Source: an uncultured Dialister sp. (GTDB lineage Bacteria > Bacillota > Negativicutes > Veillonellales > Dialisteraceae). Taken from it: a DNA stretch of 12,915 nucleotides. Shown piece after piece: positions 12,250 to 12,915 of this stretch. The position numbers and the translations under genes are program-made. The stretch's first letter is position 1. Every line of letters begins with the position of its first letter. The notes under the pieces were generated by a model, which worked only from the letters and a program-made list of their open reading frames with translations, was not told where the DNA came from and did not search any database. The stretch is from positions 1 through 12,915 of the forward strand of contig URAA01000031.1 in assembly GCA_900545785.1 (NCBI GenBank), written 5' to 3'.

Positions 12250-12915
12250 TTACTCTTTCCGGATAAATTTCTCTCCCGCTTTTATAACGGACTCGATAAC
12301 CATAGTTGTCGTAACAGCTCCTACCCCTCCCGGAACAGGCGTAACCGCCGATGCCAAAGGAAGTATCGATTCATAATCCGCATCCCCTACCGTTTTTCCG
12401 TCTATACGGTTAATTCCCACATCAATGACAACAGCTCCCTTTTTTATCATATCCCCTGTCAGACTTAAAGGATGTCCCACCGCTACAATAACGAGATCCG
12501 CTTTTTTGGTGATAGAAGGTAAATCACGACTGTGAGAATGACAAACGGTAACCGTTGCATTTCTATGTAGAAGCATGAGGGATACAGGCTTTCCTATAAC
12601 ATTGCTTCTCCCGATGACCACTGCATTTATCCCGTCTAATGAAATATGATAATGATCCAGAATGGCCATCACGGCACGGGGAGTACAGCCGAACAATCCT
12701 TCTTTCCCTGCCAGCAGTCTTCCTGCATTGATCGTTGTAAGACCGTCTACATCTTTATCGGGATGAATAAGTTCAATGATTCGTTCACTTTGAATATGCT
12801 GAGGAAGAGGCATCATCATCAAGATTCCCGTAATTTTCTCATCTTTATTCAAAGATAAGATTAATTTTTCCATCTCTTCTTCTGTTACATCTTTTTCTTT
12901 TTTATATAACTCCGC
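12250..12915 (-). CDS. folD: Bifunctional methylene-THF dehydrogenase/cyclohydrolase FolD (N-terminus beyond the window)
   Basis: 221 residues are visible; the frame stays open to the window edge (codons upstream of the ATG at 12873 read AELYKKEKDVTEEE), so that ATG is internal and the true start lies outside. FolD converts 5,10-methylene-THF to 5,10-methenyl-THF with NADP and then to 10-formyl-THF. Seen, counted from the internal Met: GILMMMPLPQHI (16-27), KDVDGLTTINAGRL (40-53), NADP-binding GRSNVIGKPVS (88-98), DVGINRIDG (151-159) and TPVPGGVG (178-185). The catalytic Lys region (SYVxxK) is in the missing part. Small deviations: CTPRAV where CTPxG is usual, and PGGVGA where PGGVGP is usual. 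Confidence 0.95.
   Translation of the reverse strand, partial: AELYKKEKDVTEEEMEKLILSLNKDEKITGILMMMPLPQHIQSERIIELIHPDKDVDGLTTINAGRLLAGKEGLFGCTPRAVMAILDHYHISLDGINAVVIGRSNVIGKPVSLMLLHRNATVTVCHSHSRDLPSITKKADLVIVAVGHPLSLTGDMIKKGAVVIDVGINRIDGKTVGDADYESILPLASAVTPVPGGVGAVTTTMVIESVIKAGEKFIRKE

Noticed and set aside
1..12915. CRISPR array, tRNA, rRNA, insertion sequence or prophage genes
   Set aside because: No regularly spaced repeats, no cloverleaf with conserved T-loop, no transposase or integrase motifs. CCGCGG-type and GGTTC-like strings in the T-box leader belong to the riboswitch.

Overview
The window is an AT-rich bacterial segment with tightly packed genes, strong AGGAGG-type ribosome binding sites, a tRNA-Trp-type T-box leader, an ECF-type ABC transporter and a G5/3D cell-wall protein. 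This points to a low-GC Bacillota; a Negativicute (Dialister/Megasphaera/Veillonella-like) is my guess, not something the sequence proves. The first 16 bases are not genomic. They match the 3' end of the Illumina read-1 adapter, so base 17 is the true contig edge, and the adapter cuts off lspA.

Layout, left to right. (1) 1-172: adapter, the first 18 codons of lspA (minus), its extended -10 promoter, and a terminator. (2) 173-1147: secreted DUF348-G5-3D cell-wall protein (minus) with its own promoter. (3) 1148-1652: 505 bp AT-rich spacer holding a 153 bp imperfect inverted repeat and a terminator-like hairpin. (4) 1653-5383: a two-gene minus-strand unit, a degenerate Ppx/GppA-like protein followed after 2 nt by polyphosphate kinase ppk1. 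(5) 5384-5697: divergent intergenic region with promoters both ways, a 12 bp tandem repeat and a possible 42-codon ORF. (6) 5698-7272: a canonical Ppx/GppA-HD phosphatase on the plus strand, the only clear plus-strand gene. (7) 7273-7495: two back-to-back, strand-specific terminators. (8) 7496-11016: minus-strand unit of an S-component/ATPase fusion, a second ECF ATPase, EcfT, then queF. It is preceded at 11042-11330 by a consensus promoter and a T-box leader whose specifier codon reads UGG (Trp). (9) 11354-12915: mscS-type channel and 5'-truncated folD (minus).

How the genes work together. ppk1 makes polyphosphate, and the divergent Ppx-like phosphatase would degrade it or process pppGpp. 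The Ppx-like paralogue co-transcribed with ppk1 has lost key phosphate-loop and HD-domain residues, so it looks like a regulator or scaffold rather than an enzyme. The three ECF genes encode a complete dedicated (group I) importer in which substrate-binding subunit and one ATPase are a single polypeptide. The Trp T-box above it predicts that it imports tryptophan (or a precursor) when tRNA-Trp is uncharged. Both ATPases carry complementary deviations that would fall in the same composite ATP site. queF sits directly behind ecfT and may be co-transcribed. The most interesting items are the Trp T-box/S-A fusion importer and the pseudoenzyme-like Ppx paralogue in the ppk operon.
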